From Paenibacillus sp. HGH0039 (lineage in GTDB: Bacteria > Bacillota > Bacilli > Paenibacillales > NBRC-103111): a stretch of 63,622 nt of DNA. Below the pieces are notes generated by a model. That model saw only the letters and a list, made by a program, of their open reading frames with translations, did not search any database and was not told the DNA's origin. Position numbers and translations under genes: made by a program. Positions 38,858 to 47,913 of this stretch are shown piece after piece (the stretch's first letter is position 1; each line of letters opens with the position of its first letter). Location: positions 1-63,622 of the forward strand of contig NZ_KE150415.1 in the NCBI RefSeq assembly GCF_000411255.1, written 5' to 3'.

Positions 38858-38864
38858 GAATCTT

Positions 38865-39065
38865 ATGTACGACAACGGCCAGCAGCTTTACCAGGACGAT
38901 CATTTTCAAGATCATTTGGAAGCGGAGGTTCCTGTCCAAGTATACTATCTTAACGCCCACAAAGATATAGGCTTCGTCTATCTCTATTCTTCCCACTTCA
39001 TCAAGATCAACAACACGTTTTACAACCGCGGCATGTTTACATTCGTATCGAGACCCGGTTATTAG
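38865..39065 (+). CDS. Small protein of unknown function
   Basis: A 66-residue product that I do not recognise: an acidic, glutamine-rich N terminus (MYDNGQQLYQDDHFQDHLEA) followed by a hydrophobic, aromatic C-terminal part (about 26-66: VQVYYLNAHKDIGFVYL, then FIKINNTFYNRGMFTFVSRPGY). There is no Cys, no signal peptide and no clear membrane helix; it could be a small beta-rich domain. It is read against the surrounding genes, in the gap between ctc and pth, with an excellent Shine-Dalgarno. Codon choice looks gene-like. No promoter was recognised, though the setting among sporulation genes suggests a sporulation role. Confidence 0.7.
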   Translation: MYDNGQQLYQDDHFQDHLEAEVPVQVYYLNAHKDIGFVYLYSSHFIKINNTFYNRGMFTFVSRPGY

Positions 39066-39124
39066 GCGCAATTTAGCAAGCGCTTACATAGCTTGTCAGC
39101 TTATTCGCCCAGCGGTTAAGGATA

Positions 39125-39158
39125 ACAAAGGCTGCTGCCGGTTAACCGGCAGCAGCCT
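39125..39158 (-). terminator. Intrinsic terminator after ctc
   Basis: A perfect 13-base stem (39129-39141 with 39146-39158) and TTAA loop follow the ctc stop by about 22 bases, with a short T-containing tail on the minus strand. It may also stop the plus-strand small gene. Confidence 0.8.
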
Positions 39159-39180
39159 CTCATTTTGCCCGAAGGCCGTG

Positions 39181-39804
39181 TTATTCTTTCGATTCCGCAG
39201 TTTCTTCAGCCTCAGCTTCGGCTGCAGGCTCGTCCGCAGTCGTTTCTTCGACTTCCTTCTGCGGTTGAAGCACGGTAACCACAACGTCCTCAGCTTCCGT
39301 TTTCACTTCGACGTTCTCAGGCAGCTTCAAATCGGATACGAGGATATTCTCCCCGATGCCGAGATTGCTGATATCCACCTGCACGGAGTCCGGCAGATCA
39401 TCAGGCAGACAGCGGACGTCGAGCTGTGCCGTCTCCACTTGGAGAATGCCGCCTTCCTTCACGCCTGCCGCTTCTCCCACGATCTCGACGGCAACCGTTG
39501 CCTTAACCGGCTCGTTCATGTTGATCTGATGGAAATCAATGTGGATGACATCCTGGCTCAGGCTGTCTCTCTGAACTCCGCTGATAAGTACGGGGCGTTT
39601 GCCCACGCCTTCGATATTAAGATCAATCACCGCATTCGGGTGGCTTCTCAGCAGCGGCACGAGTTCCTTCCGCTCCAGAACAACCGTAAGGCTGTCCGTG
39701 GTTTTCCCGTAAACTACGCCAGGCACCTTGCCTTGTCTGCGCAGCTGCTTGGCCTCCGACTTGGTGGCATTGGTTCTGGTATTTCCTTTAAGAGCTACTC
39801 CCAT
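39181..39804 (-). CDS. ctc: 50S ribosomal protein L25/general stress protein Ctc
   Basis: Binds 5S rRNA in the ribosome; stress-induced in B. subtilis. The 207-residue product has the L25 N-terminal domain (about 1-95, RTNATKSEAKQLRRQGKVPGVVYG) and the TL5-type C-terminal beta domain (about 95-185), then an acidic Glu/Ala-rich tail. It follows glmU directly, without the prs gene that separates them in B. subtilis. GGGAGG precedes the start. Confidence 0.95.
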   Translation of the reverse strand: MGVALKGNTRTNATKSEAKQLRRQGKVPGVVYGKTTDSLTVVLERKELVPLLRSHPNAVIDLNIEGVGKRPVLISGVQRDSLSQDVIHIDFHQINMNEPVKATVAVEIVGEAAGVKEGGILQVETAQLDVRCLPDDLPDSVQVDISNLGIGENILVSDLKLPENVEVKTEAEDVVVTVLQPQKEVEETTADEPAAEAEAEETAESKE

Positions 39805-39885
39805 ACAAAAAGAACCTCCCTTTTAGATGGCTAAAGATAAATTACCCATCCGGGGGAGGTTTCAATCAATTATTTACAAAAAATT

Positions 39886-41283
39886 TTACGAGTGCTTGTT
39901 TTCTTTCTTCGCTTTCAGCTTGCTGCGAATGCGATCGGCGTAGCCTTTTTTATTCGTCTGGCGCTCGCGGGCGATCGCCAGATCGTTGTCTTCCACGTTG
40001 TGCGTAATCGTCGAGCCCGCCACCACATAGGCTCCGTCGCCGATTTTGACAGGGGCGATCAGGTTTACGTTGCTTCCGATAAAGGCATCGTCGCCGACTT
40101 CCGTCAGGCTTTTGTTGAAGCCGTCGTAATTGACCGTGATGGCTCCGCAGCCGACATTGACGTTCTTACCGATAACGGCGTCTCCCACGTAACTGAGGTG
40201 CGACACTTTCGATCCCTCGCCGAGCTTGGCGTTTTTAATTTCCACAAAATCGCCGATTTTGACATGCTCGCCAAGATCCGTTCCCGGACGCAGGTAAGCG
40301 AACGGCCCCACATTCGCGTGGCTGCCGACTTTGGCTTCCTGAAGCACCGATTGCTTGACGGTTACTTCGTCGCCGAGCGTACTGTCGCAAATCTCGGTGT
40401 TCGGTCCGATCACACATTCCGATCCGATAACCGTTTTGCCCCGCAGAGTAGTCCCCGGATACAGGATGGTATCCGGCCCGATCACGACGTCTTTCTCAAT
40501 ATACGTTTGAGAAGGGTCGATGAACGTTACCCCGCCCACCATGTGGCTGCGGTTGATACGCTGACGCATCAGCGTCTCCGCTTCCGAGAGGGCGATCCGG
40601 TCGTTAACGCCGATGGCCTCCGCCTCGTCCGGCGTGCAGTATGCTTCGACGATCTCGCCGGCATTTTTCAGAATCCCGACGACGTCCGTCAAGTAATACT
40701 CGCCTTGGGCGTTCTCGTTCTTCACGTTCTCCAGCGCTTCAAACAGCTTGCGGTTATCGAAGCAGTAGGTGCCCGTGTTGATCTCGCGCACAGCCGCTTC
40801 TTCCGGGGTACAGTCCTTCTGCTCGACGATCCGGTCCACCCGGCCGCCTTCGCCGCGGATAATGCGTCCGTAGCCCGCGGCATCCGTCATTTCCGCCGTC
40901 AAGATAGTGCCCGCCGCGCCTTTTTCCTGATGCAGGCGGAGCATTTTCTCCAGCGTCTCCGGACGGACCAGCGGCGTATCTCCGCATACGACGAAGGTAA
41001 CGCCGTCTTCCGCACCGATAACATCCTTCGCCTGGAGAACGGCATGTCCCGTTCCGAGCTGCTGTTCCTGAAGAGCGTATTCCGCCCGGTCTCCCAAATA
41101 GCCTTTAACGGCTTCGGCCCCGTGGCCTACAATTACGATCGTTTTCTCCGTTTGTATATGTTCAAGTGTATCCAGTACGTGTCCCACCATCGGTTTTCCG
41201 CAGACGGAATGCAGCACTTTGTACAGCTTGGATTTCATTCGTTTTCCTTGTCCCGCGGCCAGTACAATCGCCATCAGCTTCAA
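39886..41283 (-). CDS. glmU: Bifunctional N-acetylglucosamine-1-phosphate uridyltransferase / glucosamine-1-phosphate acetyltransferase
   Basis: Makes UDP-GlcNAc for peptidoglycan and teichoic acids. The N-terminal pyrophosphorylase domain has MAIVLAAGQGKRMKS and VVCGDTPLV (about 100), and the C-terminal left-handed beta helix has hexapeptide repeats (VIGPDTILYPGTTLRG through SYVGDAVIGKNVNVGCGAITVNYDG, about 260-400). I take a TTG start at 41283 (465 residues), 10 bases after AAGGAG; the ATG three codons later and a TTG at 41289 are alternatives. Confidence 0.96.
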   Translation of the reverse strand: MKLMAIVLAAGQGKRMKSKLYKVLHSVCGKPMVGHVLDTLEHIQTEKTIVIVGHGAEAVKGYLGDRAEYALQEQQLGTGHAVLQAKDVIGAEDGVTFVVCGDTPLVRPETLEKMLRLHQEKGAAGTILTAEMTDAAGYGRIIRGEGGRVDRIVEQKDCTPEEAAVREINTGTYCFDNRKLFEALENVKNENAQGEYYLTDVVGILKNAGEIVEAYCTPDEAEAIGVNDRIALSEAETLMRQRINRSHMVGGVTFIDPSQTYIEKDVVIGPDTILYPGTTLRGKTVIGSECVIGPNTEICDSTLGDEVTVKQSVLQEAKVGSHANVGPFAYLRPGTDLGEHVKIGDFVEIKNAKLGEGSKVSHLSYVGDAVIGKNVNVGCGAITVNYDGFNKSLTEVGDDAFIGSNVNLIAPVKIGDGAYVVAGSTITHNVEDNDLAIARERQTNKKGYADRIRSKLKAKKENKHS

Positions 41284-41398
41284 CTTCAATCCACTCCTTC
41301 TTCTCCTCTGGGTTTCATCCATGACTATATCTTATCTGCCGGAAAAAGAAAAGAGAGCCCTGCAGGAACAGGACTCCTTCTGCCAAAACCGGCGTTGA

Positions 41399-41683
41399 TT
41401 ATGCGCCTTCTTCAATAACTTCCTCTTCCGCAGCCGCACGGTCGTACTCAGACAAAACCGCCGCTTGAATCTTCTCGCGGGTTGTGGATGAAATCGGATG
41501 GGCAATATCACGGAACTCCCCGTCCGGAGTCCGTTTGCTAGGCATTGCAACAAACATTCCATTATTGCCGTCAATAACACGAATATCGTGTACGACGAAT
41601 TCGTTATCGATGGTAATGGAAGCAATCGCCTTCATTCTTCCTTCGGAATTCACCCGGCGAAGTCTGACATCTGTAATTTGCAC
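41399..41683 (-). CDS. spoVG: Septation/RNA-binding regulator SpoVG
   Basis: Early sporulation and cell-division regulator that binds nucleic acid. From the GTG at 41683 ([19 protein letters not shown] as MQITDV...) the product has 94 residues and follows B. subtilis SpoVG closely, including [20 protein letters not shown] and [18 protein letters not shown] lies 8 bases before this GTG; earlier in-frame starts lack this agreement. It is preceded by a sigma-H-like promoter and lies after ridA. Confidence 0.95.
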   Translation of the reverse strand: MQITDVRLRRVNSEGRMKAIASITIDNEFVVHDIRVIDGNNGMFVAMPSKRTPDGEFRDIAHPISSTTREKIQAAVLSEYDRAAAEEEVIEEGA

Positions 41684-41722
41684 TGTGTTCACCACCTTTT
41701 TCCATTCGCAGGACTTGGTGTA

Positions 41723-41751
41723 TACTTCCACATTTTCGTGCAAATTCCTTC
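41723..41751 (-). promoter_or_regulatory. spoVG promoter, sigma-H type
   Basis: On the minus strand GAAGGAATT (41743-41751) fits the sigma-H -35 RnAGGAwww and GTGGAAGTA (41723-41731) fits the -10 RnnGAATww at eight of nine positions, with 11 bases between them. The layout matches the B. subtilis spoVG promoter as I recall it. Confidence 0.7.
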
Positions 41752-41760
41752 TGGATAAAG

Positions 41761-41781
41761 AGGAAAAATTTAGATTTTCCT
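41761..41781 (-). terminator. Weak A/T-rich terminator after ridA
   Basis: AGGAAAA / TTTTCCT with a 7-base loop is followed by CTTTAT on the minus strand. The stem is A/T-rich, so read-through into spoVG is likely. Confidence 0.35.
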
Positions 41782-41797
41782 TAAATTAAATGTGCTC

Positions 41798-42184
41798 TTA
41801 AACGTTTTCGACAGCTATCGCCGCAATCAGTTCGATTTCGACAAGCACATCTTTCGGAAGCCTTGCCACTTCTACGGTAGAACGCGCCGGCTTATGTTCG
41901 CCAAAGTAGGAAGCGTACACTTCGTTAATGGCTCCGAACTGGTTCATATCCTTAATGAAGACGGTCGCTTTGACCACGTTCTGAAGAGTCGCTCCCGCTT
42001 CTTTGAGTACTGCCTGAAGGTTGCGGAACACCTGGTGCGTCTGCTCCGTAACGCCGCCCTCTACGAGCTGCCCCTCGGCATTTAATGGAATTTGCCCCGA
42101 TGTAAAAACGAGATTGCCCACCTGTACCGCCTGGGAATACGGCCCGATGGCAGCCGGTGCTTCATTCGTTGAAAGGATACGCAT
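41798..42184 (-). CDS. ridA: 2-iminobutanoate/2-iminopropanoate deaminase (RidA family, YabJ)
   Basis: Hydrolyses reactive enamine/imine products of PLP enzymes. The 128-residue product has the family motifs [12 protein letters not shown] (about 7-18), [21 protein letters not shown] and the C-terminal signature [18 protein letters not shown] with the conserved Arg. It follows purR by 16 bases and precedes spoVG, an order conserved with B. subtilis. Confidence 0.96.
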   Translation of the reverse strand: MRILSTNEAPAAIGPYSQAVQVGNLVFTSGQIPLNAEGQLVEGGVTEQTHQVFRNLQAVLKEAGATLQNVVKATVFIKDMNQFGAINEVYASYFGEHKPARSTVEVARLPKDVLVEIELIAAIAVENV

Positions 42185-42200
42185 AACTTAGATCTCTCCT

Positions 42201-43025
42201 TTATTCGGAATCGAAATAATTTCCAGGAACAACGGTCACCTGTTTGGTTTTAGAATCGACGCCGGTCAGCTTGGCGAGGGAGATATAATCTTTCACAAGC
42301 TCCTCCTCGACCTCGTTCGATTCAATAAACACGCCTACACCGCCAACGGTTGCTTTGAATTCGCCCAGCAAGTCCACCATTCCTTGAATCGTGCCGCCCG
42401 CCCTTTTGAAGTCGTCAATGATCAGAACCCGTGCTCCTTCCTGGAGCGTGCGTCTGGCCAGCGACATCGTTTGTATGCGTTTGCTGGAACCCGAAACATA
42501 ATTGATGCTTACGGCCGATCCTTCCGTAGCGTTGCTGTCGCGTCGCACCGTCACGACCGGCAGATTCATAAAGGAAGCCGTTGCGTATGCAAGCGGGATG
42601 CCTTTGGTTTCTACCGTCATCACGACGTCCAGCTCTCTGCCCGCGAATGCGGTAGCGAACGTTTTGCCGATTTCGTTCAATACTTGCGGCCGCCCCATAA
42701 TATCGGCCATATACAAAAATCCGCCCGGCAGCACGCGTTCCGGCTGCTCAAGCTGATTGCACAAATCCTGTACGAACGAAAGCGACGCTTCCTTGGCAAC
42801 CTTCGGAATAAATTTCACGCCTCCGGCAGCGCCGGCAAGTGTATGGAGTTCTCCGAGTCCTTCGTCCTCGAATACCTCTTTTATAATCGCCAGATCCTCA
42901 CTGATCGAAGATTTGGCCGAACTGTAACGTTCCGCGAATGTAGTCAGCGGTATGAGCGTATGCGGCCGAAACAACAAATACTGCGTCATCTCAACCAACC
43001 GAGCGCTTCGCTTCAATTTTTTCAT
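42201..43025 (-). CDS. purR: Purine biosynthesis operon repressor PurR
   Basis: DNA-binding repressor whose activity responds to PRPP. The 274-residue product has an N-terminal winged helix (about 1-70, KRSARLVEMTQYLLFRPHTLIPL, SSAKSSISEDLAIIKEVFE) and a phosphoribosyltransferase-fold domain (about 85-274) with the PRPP loop ARVLIIDDFKRAGGTIQGM (about 197-215). It has its own promoter with a possible PurBox, consistent with autoregulation. Confidence 0.96.
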   Translation of the reverse strand: MKKLKRSARLVEMTQYLLFRPHTLIPLTTFAERYSSAKSSISEDLAIIKEVFEDEGLGELHTLAGAAGGVKFIPKVAKEASLSFVQDLCNQLEQPERVLPGGFLYMADIMGRPQVLNEIGKTFATAFAGRELDVVMTVETKGIPLAYATASFMNLPVVTVRRDSNATEGSAVSINYVSGSSKRIQTMSLARRTLQEGARVLIIDDFKRAGGTIQGMVDLLGEFKATVGGVGVFIESNEVEEELVKDYISLAKLTGVDSKTKQVTVVPGNYFDSE

Positions 43026-43040
43026 GACGCACCCCTAATA

Positions 43041-43053
43041 AAAACCGAATATT
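43041..43053 (+). promoter_or_regulatory. Candidate PurBox in the purR leader
   Basis: AAAACCGAATATT matches AWWWCCGAACWWT at 12 of 13 positions and lies just downstream of the purR -10. A second box expected about 17 bases away is not seen; a weaker CCGAA core lies about 50 bases further. Confidence 0.4.
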
Positions 43054-43061
43054 ATAAAGAG

Positions 43062-43091
43062 AATATACCATTTTTGTCCGTCTTTGTACAA
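43062..43091 (-). promoter_or_regulatory. purR promoter
   Basis: On the minus strand TTGTAC (43086-43091) is 18 bases from TATATT (43062-43067), with TGG before the -10, so an extended -10 (TGnTATATT). Confidence 0.55.
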
Positions 43092-43141
43092 CCTATACAA
43101 GGAAACGTCACATTCGGGACAAGGCCGCCCCCGCCAAGACA

Positions 43142-43166
43142 GAAAAAAAGCTCCTCACCGGGAGCT
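43142..43166 (-). terminator. Intrinsic terminator after ispE
   Basis: AGCTCC / GGAGCT with a 6-base loop is followed on the minus strand by a seven-base T-run, about 28 bases after the ispE stop. Confidence 0.8.
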
Positions 43167-43193
43167 ATCGCATGGATCTCGAATGCTCGATGC

Positions 43194-44048
43194 CTACGGG
43201 AGCATCCGTACCGCGTATACGTCCTTGCAGAACCCTCTTAGCCCGTTATAGATCCGGGCAACCTTGGCTTCCTTCGATACGAGTCCGAATACGGTCGGAC
43301 CGCTGCCCGACATAAGGACACCGTCGGCTCCAAGCCTCTCCATCACTTCTTTCATCTGCCGGACTTGAGGATACAGCTGGAGCGTCACCTCTTCGAGCAC
43401 GTTGCCGAGACTTCCGCACAGCTCGTCGAACCGTTTATGCCGGATGGCTTCCAAAACCCGTTTGGTATCCGGGTGATGGTTGATTCCCGCAGCATTCAGC
43501 TTGCCGTACACCTCGGAGGTGGACACGTTGATGGGCGGCTTGGCGAGAATGACCCAGCATTGCAGAGGGTTGTCCACCGGGTGAAGAATCTCTCCGCGGC
43601 CGGTGGCGAGCGCAGTTCCTCCCGTTACGCAGAAGGGAACGTCCGAGCCCAGCTCGCCGCCAAGCTTCTGCAGCTCCTCCGTGGGGATGCCGAGTCCCCA
43701 CAACCGGTTCAAGCCGCGCAGCGTAGCCGCGGCGTCACTGCTTCCTCCGGCGAGCCCTGCGGCCACCGGAATCTTTTTATCCAAATGTATATACACGCCC
43801 TTGCGGACGTCGTACCGATCTTTTATGAGCCTCGCGGCCTGGAAGGCGAGGTTCTTCTCATCAAGCGGAATGTAGCCGGCCTGACTTGAAATGATGATCG
43901 TATCCCGGGGGAGCTCCTGCATTTCAATCCGGTCGGCCAGGTCGACCATCGTCATAACCATTTCCACTTCGTGGTAGCCGTCTTCCCGTTTCCGTAACAC
44001 GTCCAGGGACAGGTTGATTTTGGCCGAAGCTCTTTCGTATATTTTCAC
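43194..44048 (-). CDS. ispE: 4-diphosphocytidyl-2-C-methyl-D-erythritol kinase
   Basis: GHMP-family kinase of the MEP isoprenoid pathway. The 284-residue product (GTG start at 44048, AAGGTG six bases upstream) has [17 protein letters not shown] at the start, the ATP-binding GHMP motif [20 protein letters not shown] (about 93-112) and a C-terminal [11 protein letters not shown] (about 255-265). A GTG three codons earlier is possible but lies in the ribosome-binding site. Confidence 0.95.
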   Translation of the reverse strand: MKIYERASAKINLSLDVLRKREDGYHEVEMVMTMVDLADRIEMQELPRDTIIISSQAGYIPLDEKNLAFQAARLIKDRYDVRKGVYIHLDKKIPVAAGLAGGSSDAAATLRGLNRLWGLGIPTEELQKLGGELGSDVPFCVTGGTALATGRGEILHPVDNPLQCWVILAKPPINVSTSEVYGKLNAAGINHHPDTKRVLEAIRHKRFDELCGSLGNVLEEVTLQLYPQVRQMKEVMERLGADGVLMSGSGPTVFGLVSKEAKVARIYNGLRGFCKDVYAVRMLP

Positions 44049-44093
44049 AACGGTCACCTTCTTTTGGGCGCTTTGCCGATAATAGCTTCACAT

Positions 44094-44102
44094 ATTATAG
44101 CA
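44094..44102 (-). promoter_or_regulatory. ispE promoter, extended -10
   Basis: TGCTATAAT on the minus strand is a full extended -10 about 46 bases upstream of ispE; the -35 region is poor. Confidence 0.5.
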
Positions 44103-44403
44103 AATGCCTCTAAGAAAAGCTAAAGCTTCCGCACGGTTCAAATACAAGCGGGGCGGGCATTTTCCATTTGTTCACTTATTTATTAACAATTGTATTTAAC
44201 GGTGATTATCCGGTACTATCTTAGCTTCCATAAGAGGATGAACCTGCAAATCCCTTACCTGTCCGTTTTCTTCGGTTCGGAAATTCCAGGCAGATCCGAT
44301 AACTCCATTCCGATGAATGTGCTGCATCTTTTTGAGCTAACCTTGCCGGATGAAGTTCAGCCTCGGTGCCCCTCCGCGTTAACTGGGCAGCAGCGTCCCT
44401 CGC
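44103..44403. other. Gap between ispE and the SASP gene, no gene seen
   Basis: About 300 bases. I see no convincing coding frame on either strand and no T-tailed hairpin after the SASP gene, so where that transcript ends is unclear. Confidence 0.4.
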
Positions 44404-44583
44404 TTACGGACGGCGTTTTAGGTTCTGCTCGGCGATCTGCAGAGCTCTTTTCACCATATTTCCCGCATCCTTGCTCCGTATCCCTCCCCAGCCTTCACGC
44501 TCGACTGTCTCATAGAAACCAAGGTCTTTAGCTAGCTCGTACTTAAAATCCTCCGACATGACGCCCCTTCTTCTTCTGCTCAT
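44404..44583 (-). CDS. sspF: Small acid-soluble spore protein, SspF/minor alpha-beta type
   Basis: DNA-binding spore protein of 59 residues. Recognised by [36 protein letters not shown], with the EGWGGI segment and K-DAGNMVK typical of alpha/beta SASPs; the N terminus is Arg-rich (MSRRRRG). The ATG at 44583 has a strong AAAGGAGG site. It lies between veg and ispE, as sspF does in B. subtilis, and has a sigma-G-type promoter. Confidence 0.93.
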   Translation of the reverse strand: MSRRRRGVMSEDFKYELAKDLGFYETVEREGWGGIRSKDAGNMVKRALQIAEQNLKRRP

Positions 44584-44627
44584 CTTAGTTCCTCCTTTGG
44601 AGTGCGATTGCGGTAGGTTTCCCCCAG

Positions 44628-44656
44628 TAGTATGCGTCGGGAACGGAATGTCATTC
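44628..44656 (-). promoter_or_regulatory. SASP gene promoter, sigma-G type
   Basis: On the minus strand GAATG (44652-44656, matches GHATR) is 17 bases from CATACTA (44628-44634), an exact -10 CATNHTA. Confidence 0.65.
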
Positions 44657-44731
44657 ACTCGCACCGGGACATGGACAGGAACCTTCCTCTTGGACCCGTA
44701 CAATCTTTGCACACAAGCGCCCTCGAAAAGC

Positions 44732-44761
44732 AAAAAACGGCAGCTCCCAAAAGGAGTGCCG
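44732..44761 (-). terminator. Intrinsic terminator after veg
   Basis: CGGCACTCC pairs with GGAGCTGCCG (one bulge), loop TTTT, followed by TTTTTT on the minus strand, a few bases past the veg stop. Confidence 0.8.
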
Positions 44762-44767
44762 CTGTTC

Positions 44768-45049
44768 TTAATGCTGTATATACGTGATGCGGAGTTCTTC
44801 TGCTGCGTCATCGTCACAAACCGTAACTTCAACGGATTCGGTCAAAATATCCGCGTAGCTGTACGAGACCCGCTTAAATGATTGTTGTTCTTGGTCTAGC
44901 TTTACGATAAAAACAGAAGGGTAGGTTTCTTCCAAAACACCGAAACGCTCAATGGTTTTCCGACGGCCGCCATTTGCTTTCAACATGATTTTCTGTCCAA
45001 CATGAGGCTCAAGACTGCGTTTGATTTCCAACAGTGCATTTTTAGCCAT
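44768..45049 (-). CDS. veg: Veg protein (biofilm-related)
   Basis: A 93-residue protein of the Veg family, in B. subtilis abundant in vegetative cells and linked to biofilm control. It begins [40 protein letters not shown] and continues [34 protein letters not shown], the whole length being family-like with a short acidic C terminus. Two strong tandem promoters precede it. Confidence 0.95.
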   Translation of the reverse strand: MAKNALLEIKRSLEPHVGQKIMLKANGGRRKTIERFGVLEETYPSVFIVKLDQEQQSFKRVSYSYADILTESVEVTVCDDDAAEELRITYIQH

Positions 45050-45076
45050 TGTGATCTACCACCTCTTTCTCTGTTT

Positions 45077-45105
45077 ATTATACCTCAAAACAGTGCGTTT
45101 GTCAA
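45077..45105 (-). promoter_or_regulatory. veg promoter, proximal
   Basis: On the minus strand TTGACA (45100-45105) and TATAAT (45077-45082) lie 17 bases apart: perfect sigma-A consensus. Confidence 0.85.
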
Positions 45106-45116
45106 ACAAGCCAAAT

Positions 45117-45146
45117 ATTATATCAGCCAGACAAATACGTTGTCAA
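45117..45146 (-). promoter_or_regulatory. veg promoter, distal
   Basis: On the minus strand TTGACA (45141-45146) and TATAAT (45117-45122) lie 18 bases apart, 40 bases upstream of the proximal promoter. The 140 bases beyond, up to the yabG terminator, show nothing recognisable. Confidence 0.75.
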
Positions 45147-45283
45147 CGGTATAAAATCCTATTTTTGTTTCTTTTCACAGGCTTAGCTTTTGTCAAAACC
45201 TGCAGAATTATGCACCGCTGCCTTTTCCTAAGATCCGCCGGGTCTATAAAGGCCCATTTCTCCGCCCTTAAACCGCAACGTAT

Positions 45284-45332
45284 AAAAAAGCGTACAGCCC
45301 CTTGTATCCAAGATACATGGTTCTGTACGCTT
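45284..45332 (-). terminator. Intrinsic terminator after yabG
   Basis: A long stem (AAGCGTACAG/CTGTACGCTT plus inner ATGTATC/GATACA) is followed on the minus strand by TTTTTT. It lies about 100 bases past the yabG stop. Confidence 0.85.
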
Positions 45333-45432
45333 ATCTTTAAACGCCAAGCAGGTGCTAAAGCCGCATCCTTTGTTCCGGAAGCCCCTGGCACCGCTTCGCG
45401 TCCTCGGCCTCATCAGCCGCCCTGCCAGAAGC

Positions 45433-46311
45433 TTATACGGTGGCTTCCGCGGTCAGGTTCACGAGCCTGGGCACACCCATCCGGTAGCTCCCCCTGGTTT
45501 CAATGCCGCCGACTCCGTCCAGACCCGTTACCGTAACGCCGGCCAGATCGACCATGGACACGGTTTCGCGAATCGATGTGTAGGAAGCTTTGGCGGCTAT
45601 GCATAGGGGATCCAACGCATGAATGAGCACCCGGGCGGGAGAGCTTGCGAAATTCGCCCCCGCCTGCAGCAGCGCCTCGAAGTGGGACTGGCAGGCACCC
45701 GCCACGATCGTCAGGGCGTCGCGGTTGCTCTGGTACTGCCGCGCGACTTGGACGGCCCTGACGAAATGAAGCGAGTTTTTATAGCTGTCGAGCTGATGTA
45801 CGTCCAGCTTCTTTCTGTTTTTCAGCAGACCGTCATGTCCCGTGACAACGACGATATCGGGCTTCACCTGCGGCAGGAGACGCTGCAGGGTGACAGCCAT
45901 CTGAGATTCGCTCACATAGAAGCCCTCCGCGGGGATGCGAAGCTCTCCGTACAGATTCATGCTTTTGCGCAGATAGTTCGGATCGCCGTCCAGATGCAGG
46001 ATTTTACCCGGCATCTCGAAATATTGCGTATTCTCGGGCAGCTTATTACGCACCAGATTATCGTTGAGCTGATACAGCTCCTGACGAAACTGGCGGATGC
46101 TGCGGATTGTCTCGCCTACCCTCGGCAAATTCACTCTCGGAAAATCCGAATCGCGGGCGGCCGTTACGCGGGATAGATCAGCAATGGGAGCGTCCGCCAG
46201 CAGGCGAAAATCGACGCCCCGAAGAATCGCCCTTGTCGTATCGATCTCCTGGATTCGAAAAATGATATCGTTGCCGTAGGATTTGCGGGTCGCCAGATCG
46301 CCTTGCCTCAT
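45433..46311 (-). CDS. yabG: Sporulation-specific protease YabG
   Basis: Cysteine-type coat-processing protease. The 292-residue product has the family segments MRQGDLATRKSYGNDIIFRI, GKILHLDGDPNYLRKSMNLYGEL (about 125-147), DIVVVTGHDGLL (about 178) and GACQSHFEALLQAGANFASSPARVLIHALDPL (about 226-257), with candidate catalytic Cys and His in these blocks. Its place between rsmA and veg is conserved with B. subtilis. Confidence 0.95.
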   Translation of the reverse strand: MRQGDLATRKSYGNDIIFRIQEIDTTRAILRGVDFRLLADAPIADLSRVTAARDSDFPRVNLPRVGETIRSIRQFRQELYQLNDNLVRNKLPENTQYFEMPGKILHLDGDPNYLRKSMNLYGELRIPAEGFYVSESQMAVTLQRLLPQVKPDIVVVTGHDGLLKNRKKLDVHQLDSYKNSLHFVRAVQVARQYQSNRDALTIVAGACQSHFEALLQAGANFASSPARVLIHALDPLCIAAKASYTSIRETVSMVDLAGVTVTGLDGVGGIETRGSYRMGVPRLVNLTAEATV

Positions 46312-46373
46312 GAAGCCATCCCCTCCTAAGCCTATCGTATGGCAGGGGTGGGCAATTGGTGATTAGCCCGCTT

Positions 46374-47342
<969 letters not shown>

Positions 47343-47888
47343 TTATTGATCCGGACGGTCCAACTGCTCTACGGCAGCTTCGAACTCTTCCCGGGAAATT
47401 TGAAAAGCGGCGCAGCGCTTGTAAAACTGCTTACCATTACAATACCCGATTCCGAGCTTTTTTCCTACTTCCAGTCGTCTGGCCGCGGCATCGGGATGAA
47501 CAACGAGGCCTGCGGCGATCAGATCCTCCCATGTCAAAAGAGACGCGGCGCCCTCATATTCGGTCTTTACGTTCGCCAGAGCGGACCGTATAGCGTCCGG
47601 AGTCGCATTCTCGACTCCGATGTCCCCCCGCTTCTCGGCAAGTTCCTGGGGGAGAAAAGCATGTTTGCAGCCGGGCACCTTGCCCGAAATGATTTTGCGG
47701 ATGCGCTCCCCCGCATGATCCGGATCCGTGAAGACAATGACCCCTCTGCGCTCCTGGGCCAGCCGGATGCGATCCAGAATTGCGCGGTTGATTGCCGATC
47801 CGCCGGTTTCGATCGTATCCGCTTCAACCGCCCGCTTGATGGCGGTCGTATCGTCTTTTCCTTCGACAACAATGATTTCTTTGATCAT
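47343..47888 (-). CDS. rnmV: Ribonuclease M5
   Basis: Matures 5S rRNA. The 181-residue product has an N-terminal Toprim domain (about 1-90) with the catalytic EIIVVEGKDDTTAIKRA and GVIVFTDPDHAGERIRK (with the DxD), and a basic C-terminal RNA-binding part. It lies downstream of the 3D-domain gene and a terminator, before rsmA; the neighbouring rRNA operons provide its substrate. Confidence 0.95.
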   Translation of the reverse strand: MIKEIIVVEGKDDTTAIKRAVEADTIETGGSAINRAILDRIRLAQERRGVIVFTDPDHAGERIRKIISGKVPGCKHAFLPQELAEKRGDIGVENATPDAIRSALANVKTEYEGAASLLTWEDLIAAGLVVHPDAAARRLEVGKKLGIGYCNGKQFYKRCAAFQISREEFEAAVEQLDRPDQ

Positions 47889-47913
47889 GTTCTTTATCCT
47901 CTCTTAAGCGCAC

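Noticed and set aside
39892-41418. 508-codon plus-strand frame
   Set aside because: Antisense to glmU, which is full-length and conserved; composition is that of a reverse-complement frame.
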